From NCBI GenBank assembly GCA_964639255.1, contig CAZXDP010000017.1:1-45566 (forward strand): a stretch of DNA of 45,566 bases. The letters are read 5' to 3'. Position numbers and translations under genes: made by a program. This DNA comes from NZQO01 sp964639255 (GTDB taxonomy: Bacteria; Bacteroidota; Bacteroidia; Flavobacteriales; Flavobacteriaceae). This document shows, piece after piece, positions 34,036 through 41,775 of this stretch. The notes under the pieces are model-generated. The model made no database searches, was not told where the DNA came from, and saw nothing but the letters and a program-made list of their open reading frames with translations. Within the stretch, counting starts at the first letter, position 1. Every line of letters starts with the position of its first letter.

Positions 34036-34048
34036 CCCCTCTTTTTTT
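34021..34048. terminator. Bidirectional terminator overlapping the lipoprotein stop codon
   Basis: The arms aaaagagggg (34021-34030) and cccctctttt (34036-34045) form a 10-bp stem; the TAA stop of the lipoprotein gene (34033-34035) is in the loop. Seven Ts follow rightward. Leftward the A-rich arm also supplies a U-tract for the gene ending at 34074. Confidence 0.88.
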
Positions 34049-34073
34049 CTATAACTATAGTAAGAACAAACGC

Positions 34074-35942
34074 CTACCGCACCAAGATCTTTTTGTTGAG
34101 TTTCGTTTTGGCATTGCCAATTTCCACAACATAGACCCCAGCGCTCGCATTTGATAGGTCTAGGGTGGTTTTATATTCCTTTGTACCATCTTTGCCTACT
34201 TGCTCATAAACCAAACGCTTACCAGTTACATCGTAAACCGACAAACGAAGGATATCACTTGTAGTTTCAGTGATCAAACTTACATTGAACACCTTATTAT
34301 CGGCTGAAGTAATGAGTAGTTCTGAACTGTCAAGATCAAGTTCGTCCAGATTTAAATTGATATCAGATACTTTAAAAGCAGTTATCCTATTCTTACGAGG
34401 TTGACCTGAATATTCGGAAGTGTGCCAAAAAGTTAAATCATCCTCTGGATCGCGAGCGAGTTGAGCATAATCTCCATATCTTGAATTCGATACTACAGAG
34501 GTAAGCCCTTCAACAATTAAAGTTTCTCCCAAGGTCATCATACCTAAGGGGTCATCGCTTTTTCTTCCGGTAAAGTAAAGTGATGGAAATGTTGTAGAAC
34601 CTGTCTTGATATATCCCATAGCAATATTTCCTTCTTGGTCCATACCTATAGCTCCCATGAATACACTTTCATTACCTGTAGGGTCTACGTAGGTTCCCTC
34701 TTGATATAACTCCCAGTTACCACTTCCCACTTTTCGTAGTTCTCCCCACCGAAGTCCAGATATTCGAGTATTATTATTGGGTTCCACCACGAAGTTATAG
34801 ACAATCGATTGGTGCGTACCAAAATCATAGCGGTGCACTTGAAAATTCATTACGTGCACCAAAGCATCAATTCGCTGTGTAGTGTTGGGCTGAGCTAAAT
34901 TGGCAAAGGCATCGCCTCCTACCCCTGCAATAAATGAGTCAAAATCTCCGAGAGGAATTTCAAGAGGCGTACTTACCGTAGCACTGGATGGATTGGACCA
35001 ATCCACATTAAAATCCCACACTTTCATATGGTCTTGACTCACACCCGTCCAAGCATCGTCCTGAAACCACAAAATGGGAGCAGGGCCAGTGGCAATTCCA
35101 GCTCCCTCAGAATGCGCAGGCTGGGGTGCCCTAAACACAGTACCTCCTATAAAGGACGGCATTTGCAAGGTTACCATTTCAGCCGAAGTATCTCCAGTAA
35201 GCATTTTTTCACGGTTTAGGGCATACATCCTTCCGTTGGGGAAAAAATTACCTGTGATTATATAACTGTTTCCATAGATACCAAAATGAGGATAATCAAT
35301 GGAACCGTTTGGATTGAAACTATAAACATGATATGTCCCAGTGGGATCTGGTGTAGTAGAAATAGCTACCAAAAATCTACTTTGCGTAGCATTAAAAGGA
35401 TCACGAAATTGACTAATCAGCCAGCGGTCTGCCTCCCTATCATAAAGCACAATGGGGTCGCCGCTTCCTACACCTAAAGGATCATTAATTGATTTTGGAA
35501 ACCCTGACGCTATAGTACCGTTTTTGTCAAAAACGGCCCAAACCGTATTAGTCATCTCAACGATATGATTAGGTCCTACCGCCCCCGTTGGATCTGGGGG
35601 GGAAACGTTAGAGATAACTCCATCAAAGCTAACTATTGGTGGCTCAGCGATTCGAGTAAATCCACCTTGCTGAATTAATGGATCTACTTGTGTGGGACTT
35701 TCGCCTACGGCATCAAGGAAATCAGCTTTTCGTTGACGCTTAGTACTAAGCATACCGCCCCGCTGAAATTCGACATCTGGATATGACAAGGGGTTTACTT
35801 GAGGATATTGATCCATAGATTGGGTCATGTAAACCCGTTCGGCGGTTTGAATAGAAACCACCTCACCTTCCTGGCCAAGAATGCTCATTGTGCCAGCGAT
35901 TGTAGAAAATGCAATTGTAATTGCCGCTAATTTTATTTTCAT
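34074..35942 (-). CDS. T9SS-exported protein with propeller-like domain
   Basis: A 622-residue secreted protein with a signal peptide (MKIKLAAITIAFSTIAGTMSILGQ), a linker, a beta-rich domain (about 95-530) and a T9SS type A sorting domain (about 545-622; 'LRLSVYDVTGKRLVYEQVGK', 'NASAGVYVVEIGN', 'LNKKILVR'). The main domain is clearly related to that of the 977-residue protein at 30476: both share 'DPtgAVGPNHiVe.tNT', 'YDrEADRWLiSQF', 'SYIITGNFFPNGRMYALNRE'/'YYMTDN..NRVYALERD', and 'KVWDFNVDWSNP'. The CARDB and GEVED modules are missing here. No enzyme motif is visible. The pair looks like a local duplication, with one copy gaining or losing modules. Confidence 0.84.
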   Translation of the reverse strand: MKIKLAAITIAFSTIAGTMSILGQEGEVVSIQTAERVYMTQSMDQYPQVNPLSYPDVEFQRGGMLSTKRQRKADFLDAVGESPTQVDPLIQQGGFTRIAEPPIVSFDGVISNVSPPDPTGAVGPNHIVEMTNTVWAVFDKNGTIASGFPKSINDPLGVGSGDPIVLYDREADRWLISQFRDPFNATQSRFLVAISTTPDPTGTYHVYSFNPNGSIDYPHFGIYGNSYIITGNFFPNGRMYALNREKMLTGDTSAEMVTLQMPSFIGGTVFRAPQPAHSEGAGIATGPAPILWFQDDAWTGVSQDHMKVWDFNVDWSNPSSATVSTPLEIPLGDFDSFIAGVGGDAFANLAQPNTTQRIDALVHVMNFQVHRYDFGTHQSIVYNFVVEPNNNTRISGLRWGELRKVGSGNWELYQEGTYVDPTGNESVFMGAIGMDQEGNIAMGYIKTGSTTFPSLYFTGRKSDDPLGMMTLGETLIVEGLTSVVSNSRYGDYAQLARDPEDDLTFWHTSEYSGQPRKNRITAFKVSDINLNLDELDLDSSELLITSADNKVFNVSLITETTSDILRLSVYDVTGKRLVYEQVGKDGTKEYKTTLDLSNASAGVYVVEIGNAKTKLNKKILVR

Positions 35943-36001
35943 TGTTTTTTATTTTATCTTAACAATTCGTTAAAAGTACGTATTGCCAAGCATTTAAAAA
36001 A

Positions 36002-36031
36002 GAAAAGCACGCCAATATTGGCGTGCTTTTC
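36002..36031. terminator. Perfect 30-base palindromic terminator after glyS
   Basis: A perfect inverted repeat from gaaaagcacgccaa (36002-36015) to its complement ending at 36031 can form a 13-15 bp stem with flanking A and T runs. It lies 21 bases past the glyS stop and can also screen the T9SS cargo gene promoter region downstream from read-through. Confidence 0.88.
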
Positions 36032-36051
36032 AAAATTTATGAACACTTCTC

Positions 36052-37590
36052 TTATGACAGCCACTTTTTGTAGGAAATACTCTCTTCAATAATATCATAG
36101 ATTTCCGAAATGGCCACTCGTTTCTGTTTCATACTGTCGCGATGCCGAACGGTAACGGTATCGTCTTCCAAGGTTTGGTGATCTACGGTAATGCAATATG
36201 GAGTTCCCGCGGCATCTTGGCGGCGGTACCTTCTCCCAACGGCATCTTTCTCATCGTAAGCGACGTTGTAATCCCATTGCAAATCCTCAACTATTTTCTG
36301 TGCAATTTCTGGCAAGCCTTCTTTCTTTACCAAAGGCAGCACTGCAACCTTTACAGGAGCCAAGATGGAAGGTATTTTCAAAACGGTTCTTGTGGTACCG
36401 TTTTCCAACGCTTCCTCCTGAAGTGAATGGCACAAAACAGCCAAGAACATTCGGTCTAGGCCAATACTTGTTTCCACTACATATGGCACATAGTTTTCGT
36501 TCATTTCAGGATCGAAAAACTGCAACTTTTTCCCACTGAATTTTTCGTGCGCTTTCAAATCGAAATCGGTGCGGGAGTGAATTCCTTCCAGTTCCTTGAA
36601 GCCGAAAGGAAAGTTGAACTCAATATCTGCCGCGGCATTGGCATAGTGGGCCAGTTTTTCGTGGTCGTGGAACCGGTAATTCTCCTTTCCCATACCTAAG
36701 GAAAGATGCCACTTAAGGCGCGTCTCTTTCCAGTGCTCGTACCAGGTTAGCTCCTCTCCCGGCCGAACGAAAAATTGCATTTCCATTTGCTCGAACTCGC
36801 GCATTCTAAAAATAAATTGCCGAGCTACGATTTCATTTCGAAAGGCCTTGCCAGTTTGTGCTATCCCAAACGGAATTTTCATTCGTCCCGATTTTTGCAC
36901 ATTCAGAAAATTTACGAATATGCCCTGTGCGGTTTCCGGACGCAGGTATAAGTGGGTGGCCGAGTCTGCGCTGGCTCCCAATTTCGTGCCGAACATTAGG
37001 TTAAACTGCCGTACCTCGGTCCAGTTTTTACTTCCCGTTTCGGGATCGCTAATACCCAACTCCTCGATAAGGGCCTTTACATCGGCCAAATCTTCGGCCT
37101 CGAGCGAACGGGCCATACGCGATAGGATTTCCTTTTGCTCCTCGCGGTAGCGAACCACACGCGGATGTGTAGCGACGAACTGGGCTTCATCGAAAGCATC
37201 GCCAAAACGCTTCTTGGCTTTTTCTATCTCTTTCTGAGCTTTTTGCTCCAGTTTTTCGGCATAATCTTCAATAAGCACATCTGCACGATAGCGCTTCTTG
37301 GAATCTTTATTGTCGATAAGGGGATCGTTGAAAGCATCTACGTGGCCCGATGCTTTCCAGGTGGTGGGATGCATAAGGATTGCGGCATCGATGCCTACGA
37401 TGTTTTGGTGAAGATGCACCATACTGCGCCACCAATATTCACGAATGTTTTTTTTGAGCTCTACCCCATTCTGGGCGTAGTCGTATACGGCACTAAGGCC
37501 ATCGTAAATTTCACTCGAACCAAATATATAACCGTATTCCTTGGCGTGAGAAACTACTTTTTTGAACTGATCTTCGTTGTTGTTTGCCAT
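36052..37590 (-). CDS. glyS: Glycyl-tRNA synthetase (single-chain, alpha2 type)
   Basis: A 512-residue class II aminoacyl-tRNA synthetase that charges tRNA-Gly. 'GYIFGSSEIYDGLSAVYDYA' near the start, 'FNLMFGTKLGASADSATHLYLRPETAQGIF' region (motif 2 side), 'MREFEQMEMQFFV', 'GFKELEGIHSRTDFDLKAHE' and 'YVVETSIGLDRMFLAVL' (motif 3) are all characteristic. The C-terminal anticodon-binding domain begins 'LAPVKVAVLPLVKK'. ATG 37590 (MANNNEDQF) is preferred to the GTG two codons earlier because it gives the family start and places the TAttTTTG promoter element 5 bases upstream. The gene is a single unit ended by a perfect hairpin. Confidence 0.97.
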   Translation of the reverse strand: MANNNEDQFKKVVSHAKEYGYIFGSSEIYDGLSAVYDYAQNGVELKKNIREYWWRSMVHLHQNIVGIDAAILMHPTTWKASGHVDAFNDPLIDNKDSKKRYRADVLIEDYAEKLEQKAQKEIEKAKKRFGDAFDEAQFVATHPRVVRYREEQKEILSRMARSLEAEDLADVKALIEELGISDPETGSKNWTEVRQFNLMFGTKLGASADSATHLYLRPETAQGIFVNFLNVQKSGRMKIPFGIAQTGKAFRNEIVARQFIFRMREFEQMEMQFFVRPGEELTWYEHWKETRLKWHLSLGMGKENYRFHDHEKLAHYANAAADIEFNFPFGFKELEGIHSRTDFDLKAHEKFSGKKLQFFDPEMNENYVPYVVETSIGLDRMFLAVLCHSLQEEALENGTTRTVLKIPSILAPVKVAVLPLVKKEGLPEIAQKIVEDLQWDYNVAYDEKDAVGRRYRRQDAAGTPYCITVDHQTLEDDTVTVRHRDSMKQKRVAISEIYDIIEESISYKKWLS

Positions 37591-37595
37591 AGGCA

Positions 37596-37603
37596 CAAAA
37601 ATA
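37596..37603 (-). promoter_or_regulatory. -7 promoter element 5 bases before glyS
   Basis: CAAAAATA on the plus strand reads TATTTTTG leftward, a perfect TAnnTTTG, ending 5 bases before the ATG at 37590. It is formed by the end of the T-tract of the upstream gene's terminator. A leaderless glyS transcript is predicted. No TTTG -33 element is seen; its position is taken by the hairpin. Confidence 0.55.
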
Positions 37604-37633
37604 AAAAAACCGCTACGATATCGTCGAAGCGGC
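37603..37633 (-). terminator. Terminator of the coiled-coil membrane protein gene
   Basis: Leftward, ccgct and agcgg (outer, 37610-37614 with 37628-37632) and acgat with atcgt (inner, 37615-37624) form a bulged hairpin, followed by seven Ts. It lies 25 bases past the stop at 37658 and immediately upstream of glyS. Confidence 0.78.
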
Positions 37634-37657
37634 TTTTCTTTTTTTATTTTGTTTCTT

Positions 37658-38539
37658 TTATTTCAGCTCCATGGTGGTGGATGCGATTTGCTTGGGACCA
37701 TCGAAGACGTTTATGATGTACCGCCCTTCTATGAGATCGTCTTCCAAGGCATCGACCAATACACATACATCGAGCTCTTCATTTTCATAGAAAACATTGG
37801 TCGTTTCGCTATAATTGAGCAAACCATTTTCAAACTCCAAAATTCCCTTTTTGCCCAGTAGATTGTTTTTAGGATTAATTACCTGTACATACAAGGTCCT
37901 ATCGCCCTTTTTTGCAATAGGATTGGGCGTAAGAGTGAAACAGGCACGCACTTTATCGGCCCTACTACTGCGTCGGGTATCTACTATTTTGCCGTTGTTG
38001 CGAACAATCACGGCTTCCCCACGTAAGTCGACCGCATTCACGACGGAGCCTTTACGCACGGTTTCAGAAAGTGCTACATTTTCCTCACTTACCGAATCGA
38101 CTACTTTAATCGTTTCATTCAGCATGACATTGGTACTGTCGCGCTCGAGCGCCAAACGTTCATTTGCGGCGATAAGGCTGTCTGCCCTTCGGAAGAGCAT
38201 GCGTCGCTCATCTTTTAATCGATCTATTTCAACCTTGTACCGTCTTATTAAGGCTACATTGGCCTCTGCGCCCTTTACCGAATCCAAAAGGATCTCGATA
38301 CGCTCACGGGCGGCCAAGAGTTCCTTGTCTTTCAGTTCATTGTCTTGAATCACCTCGTCGTAATTGGCAATCAGCTCCTCCAGTTCCTCTTCAATTTCTT
38401 CTTTTTGCTGTTCCAGTCCGGTTACCGTATTTTTACTATCGTTATATAAGGTTATAGTGTAAACGGCCAAGGCGATTAAAAGGACAGACAAGACACCAAT
38501 TAATATCTTAAATTTAGTGCTATTTCCTTCCGTAGTCAT
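37658..38539 (-). CDS. Membrane-anchored coiled-coil protein
   Basis: A 293-residue protein with one N-terminal membrane helix (about 11-31, ILIGVLSVLLIALAVYTITL) and then a coiled coil of about 125 residues (QQKEEIEEELEELIANYDEV and following heptads). The C-terminal part (about 195-293) is a beta-type domain ('RACFTLTPNPIAKKGDRTLY', 'VCVLVDALEDDLIEGRYIIN'). The topology predicts a cytoplasmic tip and a periplasmic coiled coil. Flavobacterial homologues are often labelled 'chromosome partitioning protein ParA', but no Walker motif or ParA feature is present, so I do not adopt that name. Function unknown; conserved housekeeping context suggests a cell-envelope role. Confidence 0.82.
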   Translation of the reverse strand: MTTEGNSTKFKILIGVLSVLLIALAVYTITLYNDSKNTVTGLEQQKEEIEEELEELIANYDEVIQDNELKDKELLAARERIEILLDSVKGAEANVALIRRYKVEIDRLKDERRMLFRRADSLIAANERLALERDSTNVMLNETIKVVDSVSEENVALSETVRKGSVVNAVDLRGEAVIVRNNGKIVDTRRSSRADKVRACFTLTPNPIAKKGDRTLYVQVINPKNNLLGKKGILEFENGLLNYSETTNVFYENEELDVCVLVDALEDDLIEGRYIINVFDGPKQIASTTMELK

Positions 38540-38627
38540 AGTGGTTGTGGATAAAATGGTTTAGGCTACTAAAGTAGGTAGGGAAACATTCAGGAAACGT
38601 TTATAAAATGGTAAAAAAACTTAAATT

Positions 38628-39290
38628 ATGTTAAATCTTTTGTTTCCGAAGGTTTGTATTGGTTGCAAAAATTTGCTTGTAGCTACAGAAACCGTGCTTT
38701 GCGCAGGGTGTAGGCACGACTTGCCCTTGGCGTGCCACCATAGAAACGGTAATGCGGCAATGAAGAATGTATTCTACGGAAGATTTCCCATTGAGCAGGC
38801 CACGGCACTGCTACAGTTCCATAAAAAAGGCATTACCCAAACGCTGCTACACGCGCTAAAATACAAAGGCCGAGAGGAAATAGGGAGCTTCTTGGGGATG
38901 TGGCTCGGCGCAGAGCTTGCCGAGTGCGAGCCTTTTCAACACATCGATCTAGTTGTGCCCGTGCCACTGCACCAACACCGATTGCGGGAAAGGGGTTACA
39001 ACCAAGTAGAACGATTTGGAAGGGAAATCGCTACAGCGCTGCAGGTTCCTTATCGTGACGACCTATTGCTAAAGGTTAGCAAATCGAAATCCCAAGTCTT
39101 TAAGTCGCGATTACTGCGGGCTACCCCAGAAGCCACTTTCATACTTCGGAAAAAAGAACAGCTTAACGGTGCCCATGTTCTGTTGGTAGACGACATTGTG
39201 ACCACGGGAGCCACTATTGAAAATTGCGCACAACAGCTCCTTACCGCTAAGGACATTCAACTAAGCGTTGCGACGATGGCCTTGGCATAA
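38628..39290 (+). CDS. comF: ComF-family protein (phosphoribosyltransferase-like)
   Basis: A 220-residue protein of the ComF/GntX family. An N-terminal zinc-finger-like module has Cys10, Cys13, Cys25 and Cys28 (CIGC ... CAGC). The rest is a phosphoribosyltransferase-type fold: 'LKYKGREEIGSFLGMWLG', 'VPVPLHQHRLRERGYNQVE' and the PRPP-binding loop LLVDDIVTTGAT (185-196). ComF takes part in DNA uptake for natural transformation in several bacteria; a role here is inferred from family only, and no other competence gene is in the window. It is divergent from the coiled-coil protein gene. Confidence 0.93.
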   Translation: MLNLLFPKVCIGCKNLLVATETVLCAGCRHDLPLACHHRNGNAAMKNVFYGRFPIEQATALLQFHKKGITQTLLHALKYKGREEIGSFLGMWLGAELAECEPFQHIDLVVPVPLHQHRLRERGYNQVERFGREIATALQVPYRDDLLLKVSKSKSQVFKSRLLRATPEATFILRKKEQLNGAHVLLVDDIVTTGATIENCAQQLLTAKDIQLSVATMALA

Positions 39291-39300
39291 AAAGATTCTC

Positions 39301-39308
39301 TATTTTTG
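39301..39308 (+). promoter_or_regulatory. -7 promoter element 5 bases before the Ig-like lipoprotein
   Basis: TATTTTTG, a perfect TAnnTTTG, ends 5 bases before the GTG at 39314. This supports 39314 as the start codon in place of the GTG at 39308, which is inside the element, and predicts a leaderless transcript. The gap from comF is only 10 bases. Confidence 0.5.
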
Positions 39309-39313
39309 TGGTC

Positions 39314-40966
39314 GTGAAAAAACGACTCCCATACCTGCTGGCACTTGCCTTTATCGCCCTTTGCGTAACACAGTGCGCCAAGAAGGGTAACCCTACTGGC
39401 GGGCCAAAGGATACGATTCCACCCGTATTGGTGCGTACGGTTCCAGAAAATTTCAGCACTAACTTCAGCGCAAATGAAATACGAATAGTTTTCGATGAGT
39501 ATATTAAGCTCAATGAGCTTCAGAAAAACCTCATCATATCACCGCCTATGGAGTATCCGCCCGTTATCACTCCATTAAATACCAGTAAAACCCTAAAGAT
39601 AAAAATACAGGACACCTTGCTGCCGAATACGACCTATTCTATCAATTTTGGTAATAGCATTGTAGACAACAACGAAAGTGTTCCTTTCGACAATTACAAA
39701 TACGTCTTTTCCACCGGAAGCTACATCGACAGCCTTACGTTATCTGGTTCCATTCGCGATGCGGAACGCCCACTACCCGAAAATCCAACTACGGTAGCGC
39801 TCTATGAACTGGACGACCAGATATACGATTCTATTGTTTATTTCGAAAAGCCACGATATGTAACCTTTGTTAAGGACAGTCTCGATACATTTCGATTTAC
39901 CAACTTAAAGGAAGGCACTTATGCCCTAGTCGCCTTAAAAGATCAAGCTGGCGATTACACGTTTCAGCCGGGAAGTGATAAAATTGGTTTCGCTCCAACG
40001 CCCATAACACTCCCTACCGATAGTACCTATACCCTAACCCTTTTTAAGGAAACGCCTGAATTTATGATGGGCAAACCCAAACTTGCGGGCAAACAGCACA
40101 TCACCTTTGGGTATAGTGGCTCAGTGGACAGCCTTTCGCTGAAACTGCGCACCGAAACGCCTCCTAATTTTGAATACAGCAGTTATCGTGACGCACTAAA
40201 GGATAGCGTTCACTACTGGTTTAAACCAAATTTGGAAGCAGACTCCCTGGTCTTTTTGGTCTCCAACCGAGATTATAAGGATACCCTAACGGTACGGCTA
40301 AAAGAACTATACCGCGACTCGCTAGAGGTTTCGGCCGTCAACGCGGGCGTGCAGGTACCAAGAGATACATTGGCCTTGAGTGCAAATGTTCCGCTGGTAT
40401 CGATTCGTGATGAGTATATCTCGGTACAGACAAGCGACTCGGTGGCAGTACCCTTTCAAACAAAATTGCAGGGAGGCGTGAATAGGTTACAGATAGCGTT
40501 TCCGAAGGAAACTTCCAAACTCTATAATGTAGAGCTACTGCCCGGTGCGTTGGTAGATTTTTTCGAGAATACGAATGATACGCTGCGGTACAGGGTGCAA
40601 ACCAAGGCTCTTTCAGACTATGGAACGCTGGCGCTTTCATTTTCCAATCTCGAGGAATTTCCAGTAATCGTTCAATTGGTAGACAATAAGTTCAAAGTAG
40701 TGGCCGAAGACTATCTTACGGAATTGAGAAATGTTCAGTTTGATTTTTTAAATCCGGGTAATTACTATGTTCGCCTTGTATTCGATGAAAATAGGAATAG
40801 ACGCTGGGATACGGGCTCCTATCTCGAAAAGCGCCAACCGGAAGAAATGATCTACTATCCCGGAAAAATAGAGATTAGAGCCAATTGGGACTGGAACGAG
40901 AATTTTACGTTAACTGGAAGGAGTCGCGATCTACCAGAAACCGAAGCTGTTCCCGAAGATCGTTGA
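39314..40966 (+). CDS. Lipoprotein with N-terminal Ig-like (SbsA/Big_5) domain
   Basis: A 550-residue lipoprotein. The signal peptide ends in LCVTQC with Cys21 as lipid anchor and is followed by the phrase AKKGNPTGGPKDTIPPVLV, which is characteristic of a widespread Bacteroidota family. An Ig-like Big_5 domain (about 32-130; 'NEIRIVFDEYIKLNELQKNL', 'NTTYSINFGNSIVDNNE') and several beta-sandwich repeats follow, ending with 'YVRLVFDENRNRRWDTGSYL', a motif like that at the end of related surface lipoproteins. The last 62 bases overlap the 3' end of the convergent amidase gene. Probably an outer-membrane structural or adhesive protein; function unknown. Confidence 0.85.
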   Translation: MKKRLPYLLALAFIALCVTQCAKKGNPTGGPKDTIPPVLVRTVPENFSTNFSANEIRIVFDEYIKLNELQKNLIISPPMEYPPVITPLNTSKTLKIKIQDTLLPNTTYSINFGNSIVDNNESVPFDNYKYVFSTGSYIDSLTLSGSIRDAERPLPENPTTVALYELDDQIYDSIVYFEKPRYVTFVKDSLDTFRFTNLKEGTYALVALKDQAGDYTFQPGSDKIGFAPTPITLPTDSTYTLTLFKETPEFMMGKPKLAGKQHITFGYSGSVDSLSLKLRTETPPNFEYSSYRDALKDSVHYWFKPNLEADSLVFLVSNRDYKDTLTVRLKELYRDSLEVSAVNAGVQVPRDTLALSANVPLVSIRDEYISVQTSDSVAVPFQTKLQGGVNRLQIAFPKETSKLYNVELLPGALVDFFENTNDTLRYRVQTKALSDYGTLALSFSNLEEFPVIVQLVDNKFKVVAEDYLTELRNVQFDFLNPGNYYVRLVFDENRNRRWDTGSYLEKRQPEEMIYYPGKIEIRANWDWNENFTLTGRSRDLPETEAVPEDR

Positions 40967-41687
40967 TGTGCGATTTTTCCAAAACAACGGTTTCGATGAA
41001 ATCCTCTTCCCAAGCCTGTCTCGAAATAAGGTTGCCAAGCACATCGTACACCGCCGAATGGCCTACATACGGATGTTCGTTCCCATCACGACCTATTCTA
41101 TTCACGCCTATGCAATAGCACATATTTTCTATGGCCCGAGCCTTGAGAAGGGCATCCCAGGCCGCCACGCGTTTTTCGGGCCAATTGGCCACGTATAGTA
41201 GCACATCGTAATCTACCGTGTTGCGCGCCCATACCGGAAAACGAAGGTCATAACATACCAATGGGCACAGTTTCCACCCTAAATAATCAACTACCAGTCG
41301 TTTGGTACCGGCACTGTATACCTTATGTTCCCCTGCCAGGGTAAACGTATGCTTTTTATCATATGCTTGGTAGCTCCCATTGGGAAACACAAAAAACAAT
41401 CGATTGAAAAATTCTCCGTTTTCAATAACGATAACACTGCCGGTAATAGCCGCGTTGCGTGCCTTCGCGTGTTGCGCCATCCATGAAACAGTGGGGCCTT
41501 GGGTTGGTTCTGCCAAAGCGGTTGCATTCATGGAAAATCCCGTAGTAAACATTTCTGGCAATACAATCAAATCGGTATCCTCCTGTATTTCATCGATCTT
41601 GCGCGAAAACATTTCCCTATTGGCTTCTGGGTCTTCCCAATGCAATTCGGTTTGTATCAAAGTAATAGAAAGCGTCTTTTTTTTCAT
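40905..41687 (-). CDS. Nitrilase-superfamily amidase (omega-amidase/YafV-like)
   Basis: A 260-residue carbon-nitrogen hydrolase. The catalytic triad is Glu45 (IVLPEMFTTGFS), Lys112 (YDKKHTF) and Cys145 (PLVCYDLRFPVWAR). The 'LLYVANWPEKRVAAWDALLKARAIEN' region matches the omega-amidase (Nit2/YafV) branch, which hydrolyses 2-oxoglutaramate or 2-oxosuccinamate and repairs products of transamination; the precise substrate is inferred. A TAacTTTG element lies 25 bases upstream in the gap shared with dxs. Its 3' end runs 62 bases into the convergent lipoprotein gene, both frames being coding there. Confidence 0.93.
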   Translation of the reverse strand: MKKKTLSITLIQTELHWEDPEANREMFSRKIDEIQEDTDLIVLPEMFTTGFSMNATALAEPTQGPTVSWMAQHAKARNAAITGSVIVIENGEFFNRLFFVFPNGSYQAYDKKHTFTLAGEHKVYSAGTKRLVVDYLGWKLCPLVCYDLRFPVWARNTVDYDVLLYVANWPEKRVAAWDALLKARAIENMCYCIGVNRIGRDGNEHPYVGHSAVYDVLGNLISRQAWEEDFIETVVLEKSHINDLREQLRFLVDRDSFQLT

Positions 41688-41712
41688 AGCGGCTGTTTCT
41701 TGACTAAAGTTC

Positions 41713-41720
41713 CAAAGTTA
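41713..41720 (-). promoter_or_regulatory. -7 element of the amidase gene
   Basis: CAAAGTTA on the plus strand reads TAACTTTG leftward, a perfect TAnnTTTG, 25 bases before the ATG at 41687. It is back to back with the dxs promoter. Confidence 0.5.
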
Positions 41721-41740
41721 CGAAATAGTGGGTAGCTTCG

Positions 41741-41770
41741 TTTGGGGTAGCAAGGGCTTTCTTACCTTTG
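41741..41770 (+). promoter_or_regulatory. Full Bacteroidota promoter of dxs
   Basis: TTTG (41741-41744), an 18-base spacer and TACCTTTG (41763-41770) match the -33/-7 promoter form of Bacteroidota. The element ends 5 bases before the GTG at 41776, so the predicted start of transcription coincides with the start codon. The first nine bases TACCTTTGC are identical to those before panD. Confidence 0.65.
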
Positions 41771-41775
41771 CAACT

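Noticed and set aside
41728..41775. A longer dxs start at GTG 41728
   Set aside because: The added 16 residues overlap a full TTTG/TAnnTTTG promoter and do not resemble the start of Dxs proteins.
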